Of a stretch of 64,000 nucleotides of DNA, positions 45,750 through 54,973 are shown piece after piece. Position 1 is the stretch's first letter, and every line of letters begins with the position of its first letter. The stretch lies in NCBI GenBank assembly GCA_963792885.1, contig CAWBXX010000002.1:186001-250000 (forward strand), written 5' to 3'. The position numbers were made by a program, and so were the translations under genes. A model generated the notes under the pieces. It saw only the letters and a list, made by a program, of their open reading frames with translations. It did no database searches and had not been told where the DNA came from. The stretch comes from DASWJZ01 sp963792885. Its GTDB lineage: Bacteria; Pseudomonadota; Alphaproteobacteria; Rhizobiales; Afifellaceae.

Positions 45750-46753
45750 GCCAGAGCCTCCGCTCTCTCGGAGACGAGGCCGTGCTCGTCGTGGCGCCAG
45801 CAGGCGACGCGGCGCCCGTCGCGCGTCGTTTCGAGGATCGGCGTCTCCGCCCGGCAGCGCGCGATCGCGTCGGGGCAGCGCGGATGGAACCGGCAGCCGC
45901 TCGGCATCAAAGCCGGCGACGGCGTCGTGCCATCAATCGTCGGCAGCACGAGGCGCTTCTCGGTGACACGTGGGATCGAATGGAGAAGCAGTCGCGAATA
46001 GGGATGACCGGGCGCCTCGAAGAGCAGGCCGACTGCCGCCTCCTCGACGATGCGGCCGGCATACATGACGAGCACCCGGTCGGCCATCTCGGCGACCACG
46101 CCCATGTCATGCGTGATGAGCAGCACCGACATGCCGAGATCGGCGTTGATCTCGCGGATGAGATCGAGGATCTGCGCCTGGATGGTGACATCGAGCGCCG
46201 TGGTCGGCTCGTCGGCGATGAGAAGTTTCGGGCCGCAGGCGAGCGCCATCGCGATCATAACGCGTTGCTTCATTCCACCCGACATCTGATGCGGGTAGTC
46301 GTCAACGCGCTGGGCGGCGGCAGGAATGCCGACGCGGTCCATCAGGGCGATGGCGCGCTTGTGGGCTTCCCCCGCGCCAAGGCCCTCGTGCTCGACCAAC
46401 ACCTCGGCGATCTGAAACCCGACCGGAAAGAGCGGGTTCAGGCAGGTCGCAGGCTCCTGGAAGATCATCCCAATCTCCCGGCCCCTTAGCCGCCTCCAGG
46501 CCCTGCGGTCGAGCCTGGTGAGCTCGGTGCCCGCGAGGGCGATCGAGCCCTTCTCGATATGCCCCTGCTCGCCGAGAAGCCCCATGATCGCCAGCGCGGT
46601 GACCGACTTCCCCGAGCCGCTCTCGCCGACGACGCCGACAATCTCCCCTGTGTCGACCGCAAAGCTCACCTGGTCGATGACCTCCACACGGCCGCGAATC
46701 GTGTCGAAGCCGACCGCAAGGCCGCTCACCAATAGAAGCGGCGCGCCGCTCAT
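45746..46753 (-). CDS. oppD: Dipeptide/oligopeptide ABC ATPase (OppD-like)
   Basis: A 335-residue ATPase with Walker A GESGSGKSVTAL, signature MSGGMKQRVM, Walker B LLIADEPTTALD and the C-terminal CRFHPRCPDAIARC motif. It pairs with the OppF-like protein. ATG overlaps the oppC-like stop by four bases. Confidence 0.88.
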   Translation of the reverse strand: MSGAPLLLVSGLAVGFDTIRGRVEVIDQVSFAVDTGEIVGVVGESGSGKSVTALAIMGLLGEQGHIEKGSIALAGTELTRLDRRAWRRLRGREIGMIFQEPATCLNPLFPVGFQIAEVLVEHEGLGAGEAHKRAIALMDRVGIPAAAQRVDDYPHQMSGGMKQRVMIAMALACGPKLLIADEPTTALDVTIQAQILDLIREINADLGMSVLLITHDMGVVAEMADRVLVMYAGRIVEEAAVGLLFEAPGHPYSRLLLHSIPRVTEKRLVLPTIDGTTPSPALMPSGCRFHPRCPDAIARCRAETPILETTRDGRRVACWRHDEHGLVSERAEALA

Positions 46754-47616
46754 CGCTCGCGCACTCGCGGATCGAGGATGTCGCGCAGCCCGTCGCCGAA
46801 GAGGTTGAAGCCGACCAGCGTGATGCCGAGCGCGGCGCTGGCGGAGAGCGCGAGGTAGGGGTCGGTGCGGAGCGCAGGCAGGCCATCACGGATCATGCTG
46901 CCCCAGGTCGGCGCGGGCTCCTGCACGCCGATACCGAGGAAGCTCAGCGTCGCCTCGGCCATGATGATGAAACCGACGCCGATCGAGGCGCGGACAATGA
47001 GCGGCGCGACGATGTTTGGGAGGAAATGGTCGATCAGAATGCGGTGAACCGGCGTGCCGCTGGCGACCGCCGCCTCGACGTACATCTCCGAGCGCAGCGT
47101 CAGGACAAGCGAGCGCGCGAGACGGGCGACGCCGGGCCACCAGACCAGCGAAAGTGCGATGATCACGGTCAACGTCCCTGCGCCGAGCATGGCCGCGATC
47201 AGGATGGCGAAGATGATATCGGGAAAGGCGAAGACGAGGTCGACGGTGCGCATGATCACCGTGTCGACCCATCCGCCCAAATAGCCGGCCAACATGCCGA
47301 GCGTGACGCCGACCGTCAGGGTGATCGCCAGCACCGATGCGGCGATGAGGAGAGAGACGCGCGCGCCGAGAATGAGGCGGGCGAGGATATCGCGGCCGAC
47401 GGCGTCACCTCCGAGCAGGTGATCGCCGCCGGGTTCCGCCCACACCGAAAGCATATCCACCTCGGTCGGGTCGTAGGTCGTGAAGAGCGGGCCGAAGATC
47501 GCGATGAGGACCACAGCGACAACGATGATGCCACCGATGACGATGTTCGGGCTGCGCCGCGCGCGCCGCCAGAAGTCGAAGCGCTCGGTGTCGGCCGGGG
47601 CGGGAACGGAGGACAT
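46750..47616 (-). CDS. oppC: Dipeptide/oligopeptide ABC permease (OppC-like)
   Basis: A 288-residue permease with six hydrophobic segments. The N-terminal cytoplasmic region leads into the LLGGDAVGRDILARLI motif typical of OppC/DppC, and the EAA loop is around AVASGTPVHRILIDHFLPN. It starts nine bases after the oppB-like stop. Confidence 0.88.
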   Translation of the reverse strand: MSSVPAPADTERFDFWRRARRSPNIVIGGIIVVAVVLIAIFGPLFTTYDPTEVDMLSVWAEPGGDHLLGGDAVGRDILARLILGARVSLLIAASVLAITLTVGVTLGMLAGYLGGWVDTVIMRTVDLVFAFPDIIFAILIAAMLGAGTLTVIIALSLVWWPGVARLARSLVLTLRSEMYVEAAVASGTPVHRILIDHFLPNIVAPLIVRASIGVGFIIMAEATLSFLGIGVQEPAPTWGSMIRDGLPALRTDPYLALSASAALGITLVGFNLFGDGLRDILDPRVRER

Positions 47617-47625
47617 CGCCGCCGC

Positions 47626-48558
47626 CTACCGCGCCGCGTAGCGGATGCGCGGGTCGATCGCCGCGTAGAGCAGATCGACCACGAGATTGATGCTGGCATA
47701 AAAGAGGGTGAAAAGGAGGACGATCGACATCGTCACCGGATAGTCGCGGGCGAAGATCGATTGGATCGCCAGGCTGCCGAGTCCTGGAATGTTGAAAATC
47801 GTCTCCACGACGAAGGTCCCGGACAGCAGCCCGCCGAAGATGATGCCGATGCTGGTGAGAAGCGGCACCAGCGTATTGCGGAGCGCATGGCGATAGACGA
47901 CAAGGCGCTCGCGCAATCCTTTCGCGCGCGCGGTCCGCACATAGTCCTGCTGCAGAACCTCGAGCATATAAGTCCGTGTCAATCGCGCGATGTAGGCAAT
48001 CGGCGAGACGGCGAGCACGACGACGGGAAGGATCGCCTGATCCACCCTTCCCCATCCGGCCACCGGCACGACATCGAAGCGGATGGCGAAGAGATAGACG
48101 AGGAAGGACGCGAGCGCGAAGTTCGGGATCGAGATCCCGGCGACGAGGACGAGGATGATGCTCGTGTCGGGGAAGCTGTTGCGGTGGAGCGCCGCCGTCG
48201 TCCCGAGCACGACGCCAATCGGAATCGCGAGGAACAGAGCGGCGAGCGCGAGGATCGGCGTAATGGCGAGGCCGGTCCAGATCACGTCGATGACGGGCAT
48301 GCGAGCGAAACGGAACGACATGCCGAAAGTGCCGTTGGCGATGTCGCCGAGATAGCTCAGGAACTGCATCGCGAGCGGCCGATCGAGGCCGTAATCGGCA
48401 CGAAGCCGTGACTCAAGCACCGGGTCGCCGGCGTGATTGCCAAGCAGCGTCGAGATCGGGTCGCCCGGCACGAACTGGGTGGCGATGAAGGTCAGGACGA
48501 TGGCGAGGAAGAGAACGGGCACGAGCCCGATCAAGCGACGTATGCCGTAGCCGATCAT
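47626..48558 (-). CDS. oppB: Dipeptide/oligopeptide ABC permease (OppB-like)
   Basis: A 310-residue permease with six hydrophobic segments, the N-terminal FVPGDPISTLLG motif and the EAA loop ARAKGLRERLVVYRHALRN. It is separated from the binding-protein gene by 84 bases that contain a stable hairpin. Confidence 0.88.
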   Translation of the reverse strand: MIGYGIRRLIGLVPVLFLAIVLTFIATQFVPGDPISTLLGNHAGDPVLESRLRADYGLDRPLAMQFLSYLGDIANGTFGMSFRFARMPVIDVIWTGLAITPILALAALFLAIPIGVVLGTTAALHRNSFPDTSIILVLVAGISIPNFALASFLVYLFAIRFDVVPVAGWGRVDQAILPVVVLAVSPIAYIARLTRTYMLEVLQQDYVRTARAKGLRERLVVYRHALRNTLVPLLTSIGIIFGGLLSGTFVVETIFNIPGLGSLAIQSIFARDYPVTMSIVLLFTLFYASINLVVDLLYAAIDPRIRYAAR

Positions 48559-48593
48559 GTCCGTTCCTGGGACGCGCCGGAGTGGGTGCTAAA

Positions 48594-48625
48594 CCCCGAC
48601 CCGCGCCGTGGGGTGCGGGCCGGGG
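48594..48625. promoter_or_regulatory. Intercistronic hairpin between binding protein and permeases
   Basis: CCCCGACCCGC and GCGGGCCGGGG form a ten-pair stem with one mismatch and a ten-base loop. Its location just after the binding-protein gene (in transcript direction) fits the common role of stabilising the upstream message so that binding protein is made in excess over permease. Confidence 0.5.
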
Positions 48626-48642
48626 AGACCAGCGTCGGGCTG

Positions 48643-50199
48643 CTATCCCGCGATGCTGACATCCGTGAAGGGCAACAGACGGAAGGGAGTGAGATGCAGC
48701 CCTTCGACGTTCGGCTTCTTGACGACGAGCTGCTTGCGCACCGTCGTCGGGCACGGTCCCCAATCGGCCCGGGCCACGTCCTCGGCTTGCTTATAAAGGG
48801 CAAGACGGGCTTTCTCATCAGGTGTCTGCAACGCCTTGTCGATCAGCGCATCATACTCGGCGTTCGACCAGCGCGGACGATTGAACTTCGAGGTCGAATA
48901 CCACATCGGGTTCAGGAAGGTCAGCGCGTCCTTGTAGTCGGCCGACCAGGCCCACGGGAAGAAGGCAACCTCGCCGGCGTTCATGGCCTTGATGAAGTTG
49001 CCGCGCTCGACGACCTCGATCTCGATCGGCATGCCGAGCACCTTGTTAAGCTGGCTGGCGTAGTAGGCGAGATCGTTCTTGTTCGGCTCCGTCGAGGTGA
49101 TCTTCACCGGCGGCAGTCCCTTGCCGTCTGGATAGCCGGCTTCGGCCATCAGCTTCTTGGCAAGATCAGGATCGTAGGCGATCGGCGCCCGGTCTGGATC
49201 GAAGCCGGCAACGCCCGGCGGAATAATGCCGAGGCCGGGATAGGCGGCGTTGTCGTAGAGGCCCTTGACCATGGCGTCGCGGTCGATGGCGATGCACACG
49301 GCGTGGCGGACGCGCGCATCCTTGAACGGCTCGTAGACGTTACCGTTCATCCCGAGATAGCCCATCTGCGCGGCGGGCGAATCGAGGGTCTGCCCCGCAA
49401 ACTGCGGGTCCTTGAGGATGCGGCGTACGGTCGCCGGGTCGGCGTAGACAACATCGAGCTCGCTCGCCTCGTACATGGAGACGGCGGTGTCTCCAGAGGG
49501 CACGATCAGGAAGTCGACGCCGTCGATCTTGGGCGCGCCGCCCCAATAGTCCGGATTGGCGGCGAGCTTCACATCCTGGCCGCGGTTCCATTCGACGAAC
49601 TTGAACGGCCCGGTGCCCGCCGAGGCTTTGAGGTACCATTCCGGCCCAAGCTCTTCGACGATGCCCGAATCCATGAAGTAGAACGGATAGATCGGAAACA
49701 GCACGTCCGGCTTGGTGAAGGTTACGTCGACCGTGTGATCATCGACGACCTTGACGCCGGAGATTTCGGTGGCGGTTCCCGCGACGAACGCATCCGCGCC
49801 GACGACTGCAGTCAGGTATTCAGCCCCGAGCCCGGCCTTGTTACCGGGGCGGAGCAGTTCTTCGAAAGTATACTTCACGTCCTTCGCCGTGAACGGCCTG
49901 CCGGAGTGGAACTTGACGCCCTCGCGCAGTTTGAACGTGAAGCCGAGATTGTCGTCATGGGCGGTCCACGAGGTGGCGAGCCCCGGAACGATGTTCCCCT
50001 CGCTGTCCAATCCTACGAAGCCTTCGTAGACGTTCTGCAGGATGTCGCCTGCGATGAGCTCGGAATAGGTGATGGGATCGACCATCGCCGGATCGGCCGG
50101 GATGTTGATCCTGAGCTCCGCCGCATTGGCGGACAAAGCGCCGGCTGACCATGCCAATCCAAGGCCGGCGACGGCAAAAGCCAATTGTCTCAGTTTCAT
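48643..50199 (-). CDS. Extracellular solute-binding protein family 5
   Basis: A 518-residue SBP_bac_5 protein. ATG 50199 gives a clear Sec signal peptide (MKLRQLAFAVAGLGLAWSAG then a cleavage region near ANAAE), preferred over a longer in-frame start. Motifs include DPITYSELIAGDILQNVYEGF and LREGVKFHSGRPFTAKDV. This family binds peptides, nickel, glutathione or other solutes. First gene of the 13-gene operon. The promoter is probably in the 217-base divergent gap to the Lrp-like gene, which also contains the inverted pair CGGAC...GTCCG (50267-50279). Confidence 0.86.
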   Translation of the reverse strand: MKLRQLAFAVAGLGLAWSAGALSANAAELRINIPADPAMVDPITYSELIAGDILQNVYEGFVGLDSEGNIVPGLATSWTAHDDNLGFTFKLREGVKFHSGRPFTAKDVKYTFEELLRPGNKAGLGAEYLTAVVGADAFVAGTATEISGVKVVDDHTVDVTFTKPDVLFPIYPFYFMDSGIVEELGPEWYLKASAGTGPFKFVEWNRGQDVKLAANPDYWGGAPKIDGVDFLIVPSGDTAVSMYEASELDVVYADPATVRRILKDPQFAGQTLDSPAAQMGYLGMNGNVYEPFKDARVRHAVCIAIDRDAMVKGLYDNAAYPGLGIIPPGVAGFDPDRAPIAYDPDLAKKLMAEAGYPDGKGLPPVKITSTEPNKNDLAYYASQLNKVLGMPIEIEVVERGNFIKAMNAGEVAFFPWAWSADYKDALTFLNPMWYSTSKFNRPRWSNAEYDALIDKALQTPDEKARLALYKQAEDVARADWGPCPTTVRKQLVVKKPNVEGLHLTPFRLLPFTDVSIAG

Positions 50200-50416
50200 G
50201 GTTGGACCCCTCGGTGAATGCGCGAACGCGTCATGCGTCGCGGTTCCTAAATGCAACCACGCCCCTCGGACGTCGTCCGCGGTGTGACGCATCCGGTCGG
50301 CTCACTCGCTGGGTTTTCCGCCCTATGGAAAGCAGGTTACGCTACCGCTCTTGCCGGAATCAATCCGACAATTCGCCGGATTCGACACGCCAATGCCGGC
50401 TTTTCGGAGGGGAAGC

Positions 50417-50858
50417 ATGGCACATCGCCAAGTCGACCAGGTCGACCGCAAGCTGATTGCGCTGTTGGAGGCGGACGCCCGAGAGCCCCTCGCTGTGCTG
50501 GCGCGCAAGCTTGGCCTGTCGCGCTCAACGGTGCAGGAGCGGCTCTCGCGGCTTGAGCGCGATGGTGTGGTCGAGGGCTATACGATCCGCCTCGGGGCCG
50601 ACATGCGCGCCGCGCAATTGCAAGCGATCGTACGCTTCACCATGGACCCGAAATACACCACCTCAGTGGTCGGGCAGCTCACCGACACCGTCGAAATCAA
50701 AAGCTGCTACTCAGTCAGCGGCGCCTTTGACCTTATCGTCTTCATCAGCGCGGACTCGGCGCTCAGGCTAAATCAGAATTCTCGACGAAATCGGGAACCT
50801 TGACGGCGTTGAGCGGACGACGTCGTCAATCGTGCTTGCCGTCGAATTCGAACGATAG
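50417..50858 (+). CDS. Lrp/AsnC-family regulator (one frame break)
   Basis: About 146 residues after removing an apparent extra A near 50778; the tail then runs NQILDEIGNLDGVERTTS. Residues about 8-58 form the winged helix (DRKLIALLEADAREPLAVLARKLG then LSRSTVQERLSRLE), followed by an AsnC-type effector domain (VKSCYSVSGAFDLIVFI-like). ATG 50417 has a GGAGGGG site. It diverges from the 13-gene operon, which makes it the likely local regulator. Confidence 0.83.
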
Positions 50859-51386
50859 GGCAGCGGACTCCTGTCCAGATCCAAGTCAAACACTGCCGGC
50901 ACTCTAAACCGGGGCAGTGAGAACTGGCGCTTGCACAAGAATTTTTCGTGGAGATGGTGTGCCGACTGGACCAGCCTTGCAGAAGTCCGAGGCTTCCTCG
51001 GTCGTCGCGGTCATGCGGCGCGATGCTGCGAAGGCTAGGGACTACGCAGAGCGTCACCAAATTGGGCGATGGCTACGTCTTCGCGCCGCTCAAGATCGTC
51101 GCCGCTACAGGATCGCCGGGCAATCCGATCGCGTTGATCTGAAATCCCGAACAGGCAGACGAATCTCAGCTGCTTCAGCCCGTTCTAGGGTCAGAAGCCG
51201 ACATCGCCTGGGCGGGTCCGGCAGGGCACGAGTCAATTAGGCTGGTACCGGCGGCACATCCTCGCCGGCTCGTCTCCTTTGTTGCGATACGATTGCGACG
51301 AGAGGGCGGAACTTGGACGTTAGGAACGCCTGAGCCCTTGAACGCCCTCCGCTGGGCTTGCGCGCCATCAAGTGCCTTGCCCGGCG
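50859..51386 (+). pseudogene. Gene-poor stretch with decayed fragments
   Basis: No intact gene is seen. Around 50971-51070 the plus strand encodes QKSEASSVVAVMRRDAAKA and AERHQIGRW, resembling part of a Gfo/Idh/MocA-type oxidoreductase. Around 51076-51142, in another frame, FAPLKIVAATGSPGNPIAL followed by a stop resembles the end of a cyclase/kynurenine-formamidase-family protein. Both are short and lack their remaining parts. From about 51145 to 51386 I see nothing recognisable on either strand. Confidence 0.35.
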
Positions 51387-52196
51387 TCACCGGCCGCCAT
51401 TGTCCCGACTGGTCCCGAACAGATCAATGCGCCGGTCTGCGACGTAGGGATTCGCTGAGCGCGATAACGCGAAATTTGGCAACTCGTAGTCGGCGACGAT
51501 GACCGCGCTGCCACTAGCGGATGCGCGCGCGCCGTCAGTGCCGTCCGGAAGCGCGATGCAGGATCGCCCCGCATAGGCGAAGCGCTCGTCGCGGCCGGCG
51601 TGATCGGCGTAGACGATCGCGATCCCGTTTTCGAAGGCGCGCACCGGCACGATTTTTTCGGCGATAAAGGGGGCGTCCTGCGTGTCTGGCTGGGCAGTGG
51701 GAACCAGAACCAGATCGGCGCCGGCGAGTACCAGATGCCGCACCGCCTCAGGAAATTCCACGTCGTAACAAATGAGGATGCCGACCTTCAGTTCACCGAG
51801 ATTGACGACATGCGGCGGCCGATCGCCAGGCGTGAAAAGGTGGCGTTCATAGTCGCCGTAGAGATGGCACTTGCGATAGATGACGCGGTTACCGGAAGGT
51901 TCCGCCAGCACCGCCGAATTGTAGATGCGCTCGCCCACGCGCTCGGCAAAGCCGGCGACGACGGTGATGTCGTGCAAGGTGGCCATCCGGGCGATCGCCG
52001 CAACCTGCGGTCCGTCCGCTGGTTCCGCCAGCGAGCGTATGAGGTCGCCGCTGCCATACGCAGTCGTGGCAAGCTCAGGGGAGACGAGAAGGGTTGCGCC
52101 GCGGCGCGACGCCTCTGCTGCCGCCTCAGCAATCATGGCAAGATTGGCGGCCACGTCGCCCATCCGCGCCACCATTTGGAAAGCAGCAAGACGCAT
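51387..52196 (-). CDS. Carbon-nitrogen hydrolase near PotABC-type importer
   Basis: A 269-residue nitrilase-superfamily amidase with Glu41 (SPELATTAYG), Lys109 (IYRKCHLYG) and Cys143 (ICYDVEFPE). The length and pattern fit branch members acting on N-carbamoyl or small aliphatic amides. It is downstream of a spermidine/putrescine-type importer with a two-base gap to the permease stop, so N-carbamoylputrescine or a polyamine-derived amide is a reasonable guess. It is not closely similar to the amidase at 20.3 kb. Confidence 0.82.
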   Translation of the reverse strand: MRLAAFQMVARMGDVAANLAMIAEAAAEASRRGATLLVSPELATTAYGSGDLIRSLAEPADGPQVAAIARMATLHDITVVAGFAERVGERIYNSAVLAEPSGNRVIYRKCHLYGDYERHLFTPGDRPPHVVNLGELKVGILICYDVEFPEAVRHLVLAGADLVLVPTAQPDTQDAPFIAEKIVPVRAFENGIAIVYADHAGRDERFAYAGRSCIALPDGTDGARASASGSAVIVADYELPNFALSRSANPYVADRRIDLFGTSRDNGGR

Positions 52197-52198
52197 CG

Positions 52199-53008
52199 TT
52201 AGGTCCTCGAAGCCCAGGCCCCGAGCAGGCGCGGCAGGTCGCCGAAGCGCGCGATGAGCCCAAAGATGAGCGCCGCAACGAGCACGAAGACGACCGTCAC
52301 GGACGCCATGGTTGGCGTGTAGCCATAGCGGAGCGAATTGAAGATTTTGATCGGCAGCGTCTCGATGGTGAATCCCGCGACCATGTAGGCGACGATATAT
52401 TCGTTGAGGGAGAGCACGAAAGCGAAGGCATAGCCGGAAAGAACATAAGGTCCGGCGAGCGGAAGCACGATCGTCGTCAGGATCACGCGGTCGTCGGCTC
52501 CCATCGTCGCCGCCGCCTCGACGATCTCGCGATCGATCGAAGCGAAGCCGAGCGTCAGCGTGACGAGAGGCAGCGTCACGAAAAAGATCGAGTGGCTGAT
52601 CACGACGGTCCACGGGGCACCGTAGAAGCCGATGGTCGCCCAGAACGAAAGAAAGCCGAGGGCGGTGATGACCGGCGGAAGGATGAACGGCGTGAGCCCA
52701 AGCACCTCGACAATCCGAACCCAGGCGCGCCACCGGCGCCACTGCGACCATACGAGCGGAAATGCGATCAGTATCGAGAGCGCGGCGGCGAAGACGGCAA
52801 TGGTGAGCGATGTCAGAAGCGCGTTTCGCCAACCGGCGTCCGTCAGGATCTGCCGATACCAGTCGAGCGAAAAGCCTGCGGGCGGAAATTCCAGCGTCTT
52901 CTGCCTGTTCACCGACACGCCGGCCACCACGACGATCGGCGCCGCGAGGAACACGGCGACCACGGCGAAAAGCAGCCATCGCCCTAGACGAACAACGCCC
53001 CGCGTCAC
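52199..53008 (-). CDS. potC: Polyamine-type ABC permease (PotC-like)
   Basis: A 269-residue permease with six hydrophobic segments and the EAA loop EIVEAAATMGADDRVILTTIVLP. GTG 53008 overlaps the stop of the upstream permease (GTGA); an in-frame extension further upstream lies wholly inside that gene and was not used. It forms the channel with the PotB-like protein. Confidence 0.84.
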   Translation of the reverse strand: MTRGVVRLGRWLLFAVVAVFLAAPIVVVAGVSVNRQKTLEFPPAGFSLDWYRQILTDAGWRNALLTSLTIAVFAAALSILIAFPLVWSQWRRWRAWVRIVEVLGLTPFILPPVITALGFLSFWATIGFYGAPWTVVISHSIFFVTLPLVTLTLGFASIDREIVEAAATMGADDRVILTTIVLPLAGPYVLSGYAFAFVLSLNEYIVAYMVAGFTIETLPIKIFNSLRYGYTPTMASVTVVFVLVAALIFGLIARFGDLPRLLGAWASRT

Positions 53009-53856
53009 GCTCCGACCTCCTGCCGCCTGACGGCGAGCGCCGATCCGACCAGGCCGAGGCTCACAAGAACCAGGAAGATCGCCATGGCCGCCGCAAAGGG
53101 CATGTTCGACTGGTAGATGGCCTGATCGGTGATGAGCACCGAAAGCGTCCATTGCTGAGGCCGGCCGAGAAGCTGCGGAAGCAGGTACGAGCCGAGCGCA
53201 AAGACGAAGACCATGATGAGCGTCGCGAGAAGCGTGTTTCGCAGCACGGGCACGACAAGATTGAAGAACGCGCGCAGCGGCGAAGCGCCGAGCGTCCGCG
53301 CTGCCTCGACGAGCGAGGGGTCGAGCCGCGCGACCGACGGATAGAGCACGAGAACCGTGTAGGGAAACGCCTGATAGACCATGCCGATCAACACGGCGCC
53401 GAAGCTCGGCGACAGCGACGCGGGCTCGGCCATCAGACCGAGTGCGACGAAGAGGTTGGTGATGCCGGCCGTGCGCGAGAGAAGGGTCGACCAGGCAAAG
53501 CCGATGATCACCTCCGAGAGCGAAAGGATCGCAAGCAAGCTGACCAGCCAGACCACTTGCAGGCGGCGCGGCAGCTTCGTGAGCTGGTAGGTGAACGGAA
53601 GTCCCAAGGTCACGCAGAGGAACGCGACGAGCGCCGCCAGAACGAGCGAGAACAGAAGCCGCTCCGCGAAGAAGACGCTCAGGAAGCGCGCATAGTTGTC
53701 GAAAACGAAGGCGGGCTCGTAGAAGGCCCCTTGAACCCGCCGAAAGAAGCTCACGCCGAGCATGATGCCGAACGGCGCGACAAAGAACACCGTCAGCATG
53801 AGCGCCGGGAAAAGAGCGGGAAGAACGTCGCGAAGCCTGTCGCGGCTGCTGCTCAT
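53005..53856 (-). CDS. potB: Polyamine-type ABC permease (PotB-like)
   Basis: A 283-residue permease with six hydrophobic segments and EAA loop SLVEAARTLGASPLRAFFNLVVP. ATG 53856 overlaps the ATPase stop by four bases. The family moves spermidine, putrescine, or related cations and some opines and iron chelates. Confidence 0.85.
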   Translation of the reverse strand: MSSSRDRLRDVLPALFPALMLTVFFVAPFGIMLGVSFFRRVQGAFYEPAFVFDNYARFLSVFFAERLLFSLVLAALVAFLCVTLGLPFTYQLTKLPRRLQVVWLVSLLAILSLSEVIIGFAWSTLLSRTAGITNLFVALGLMAEPASLSPSFGAVLIGMVYQAFPYTVLVLYPSVARLDPSLVEAARTLGASPLRAFFNLVVPVLRNTLLATLIMVFVFALGSYLLPQLLGRPQQWTLSVLITDQAIYQSNMPFAAAMAIFLVLVSLGLVGSALAVRRQEVGA

Positions 53857-54881
53857 GGCTTTAGGACCACGCAATTCTCCGGCCGGATGAGCACGCCGAC
53901 CTCATCGCTCTCGCGGACATCGAGGTGCTCGCGCGAGGGAGCGACCGCAACGATCTCACGATCGCCGCAGGCGACATAGGCTTCGACGCTCGCACCGAGA
54001 TCGCGCACGAACGTCACATGCCCGCGCATCGATGCGCCCGCCAGATCGACGAGCCGCACGTCTTCCGGCCTGACCGAGACGACCGCGCCGTCGGCGGGGA
54101 TCGTTAGCCCCTTGATGATGCCGCCCGGCACCGCCGCTCCGCCGTCCACTTGCGTCGCCGGCAGAATATTCGTCGAGCCGATGAAGGCGGCAACGAACGT
54201 GTCGCTGGGCTGTCGGTAGATCTCGATCGGCGTGCCGGCCTGACGGATGCGGCCTTCCCCCATCACCACGATAAGGTCAGCCATGGTCATGGCCTCCCGC
54301 TGGTCATGAGTTACGACAATCGTCGTGATGCCGAGCCGGCGCTGGAGTTGTCTGAGCTCGACCTGCATCGCCTCGCGCAGCTTCGCGTCGAGCGCGGAAA
54401 GCGGCTCGTCCAGCAGAAAGAGCCGCGGCGAGCGCGAGAGCGCGCGGGCAATCGCAACCCTCTGCCTTTGCCCGCCCGACAGTCGCGACACCGGCCGGTC
54501 CGCCAGATCCGGGAGGCGGACGAGCTCAAGCAGCTCGTCGACCCGCGCTTTCTGCTCGCTCTTCGAGACGCCGCGGATGCGCAGCGGATAGGCGATGTTC
54601 TCGCCGACCGTCAGATGCGGGAAGAGGGCGAGCGACTGGAACACCATGCCGAAGTCGCGCCGATGCACGTCGAGCCCGCCGATATCCGCACCGTCGATCA
54701 CGATGCGTCCCGCCGACGGCTCCTCCAGCCCCGCTATCATGCGAAGAAGCGTGGTCTTCCCGCAGCCTGACGGACCTAGCAGGCAGACGAAGGTGCCGTG
54801 CGCGACCGAAAGGCTGACATCGTGGACAGCCGTGACGGGTCCGAAACGCTTCGTCAGGTGCTCGAGAACGAGACCAGACAT
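53853..54881 (-). CDS. potA: Polyamine-type ABC ATPase (PotA-like)
   Basis: A 342-residue ATPase with Walker A GPSGCGKTTLLR, signature LSGGQRQRVAIA, Walker B LFLLDEPLSALD and a C-terminal TOBE-type regulatory domain (VSVRPEDVRLVDLAG). It is separated from the binding protein by 92 bases containing a perfect hairpin. Confidence 0.88.
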   Translation of the reverse strand: MSGLVLEHLTKRFGPVTAVHDVSLSVAHGTFVCLLGPSGCGKTTLLRMIAGLEEPSAGRIVIDGADIGGLDVHRRDFGMVFQSLALFPHLTVGENIAYPLRIRGVSKSEQKARVDELLELVRLPDLADRPVSRLSGGQRQRVAIARALSRSPRLFLLDEPLSALDAKLREAMQVELRQLQRRLGITTIVVTHDQREAMTMADLIVVMGEGRIRQAGTPIEIYRQPSDTFVAAFIGSTNILPATQVDGGAAVPGGIIKGLTIPADGAVVSVRPEDVRLVDLAGASMRGHVTFVRDLGASVEAYVACGDREIVAVAPSREHLDVRESDEVGVLIRPENCVVLKP

Positions 54882-54895
54882 CTATGCCGGCTCGG

Positions 54896-54915
54896 CCCTC
54901 TCCCATCGGAGAGGG
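54896..54915. promoter_or_regulatory. Intercistronic hairpin after binding-protein gene
   Basis: A perfect eight-base stem CCCTCTCC / GGAGAGGG with loop CATC. It lies in the gap between the binding-protein gene and potA, a place where such hairpins often protect the upstream mRNA and reduce read-through. Confidence 0.5.
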
Positions 54916-54973
54916 CGCCGCTGACCTGCCTCGTCCGGCGAAGGGATGCGGCCCATCGCCAGCGTTCGACCGT

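Noticed and set aside
46000..48411. Long plus-strand open frames opposite the opp-type genes
   Set aside because: Composition is rich in Asp/Arg/His as expected for antisense of membrane-protein genes; no domain pattern.
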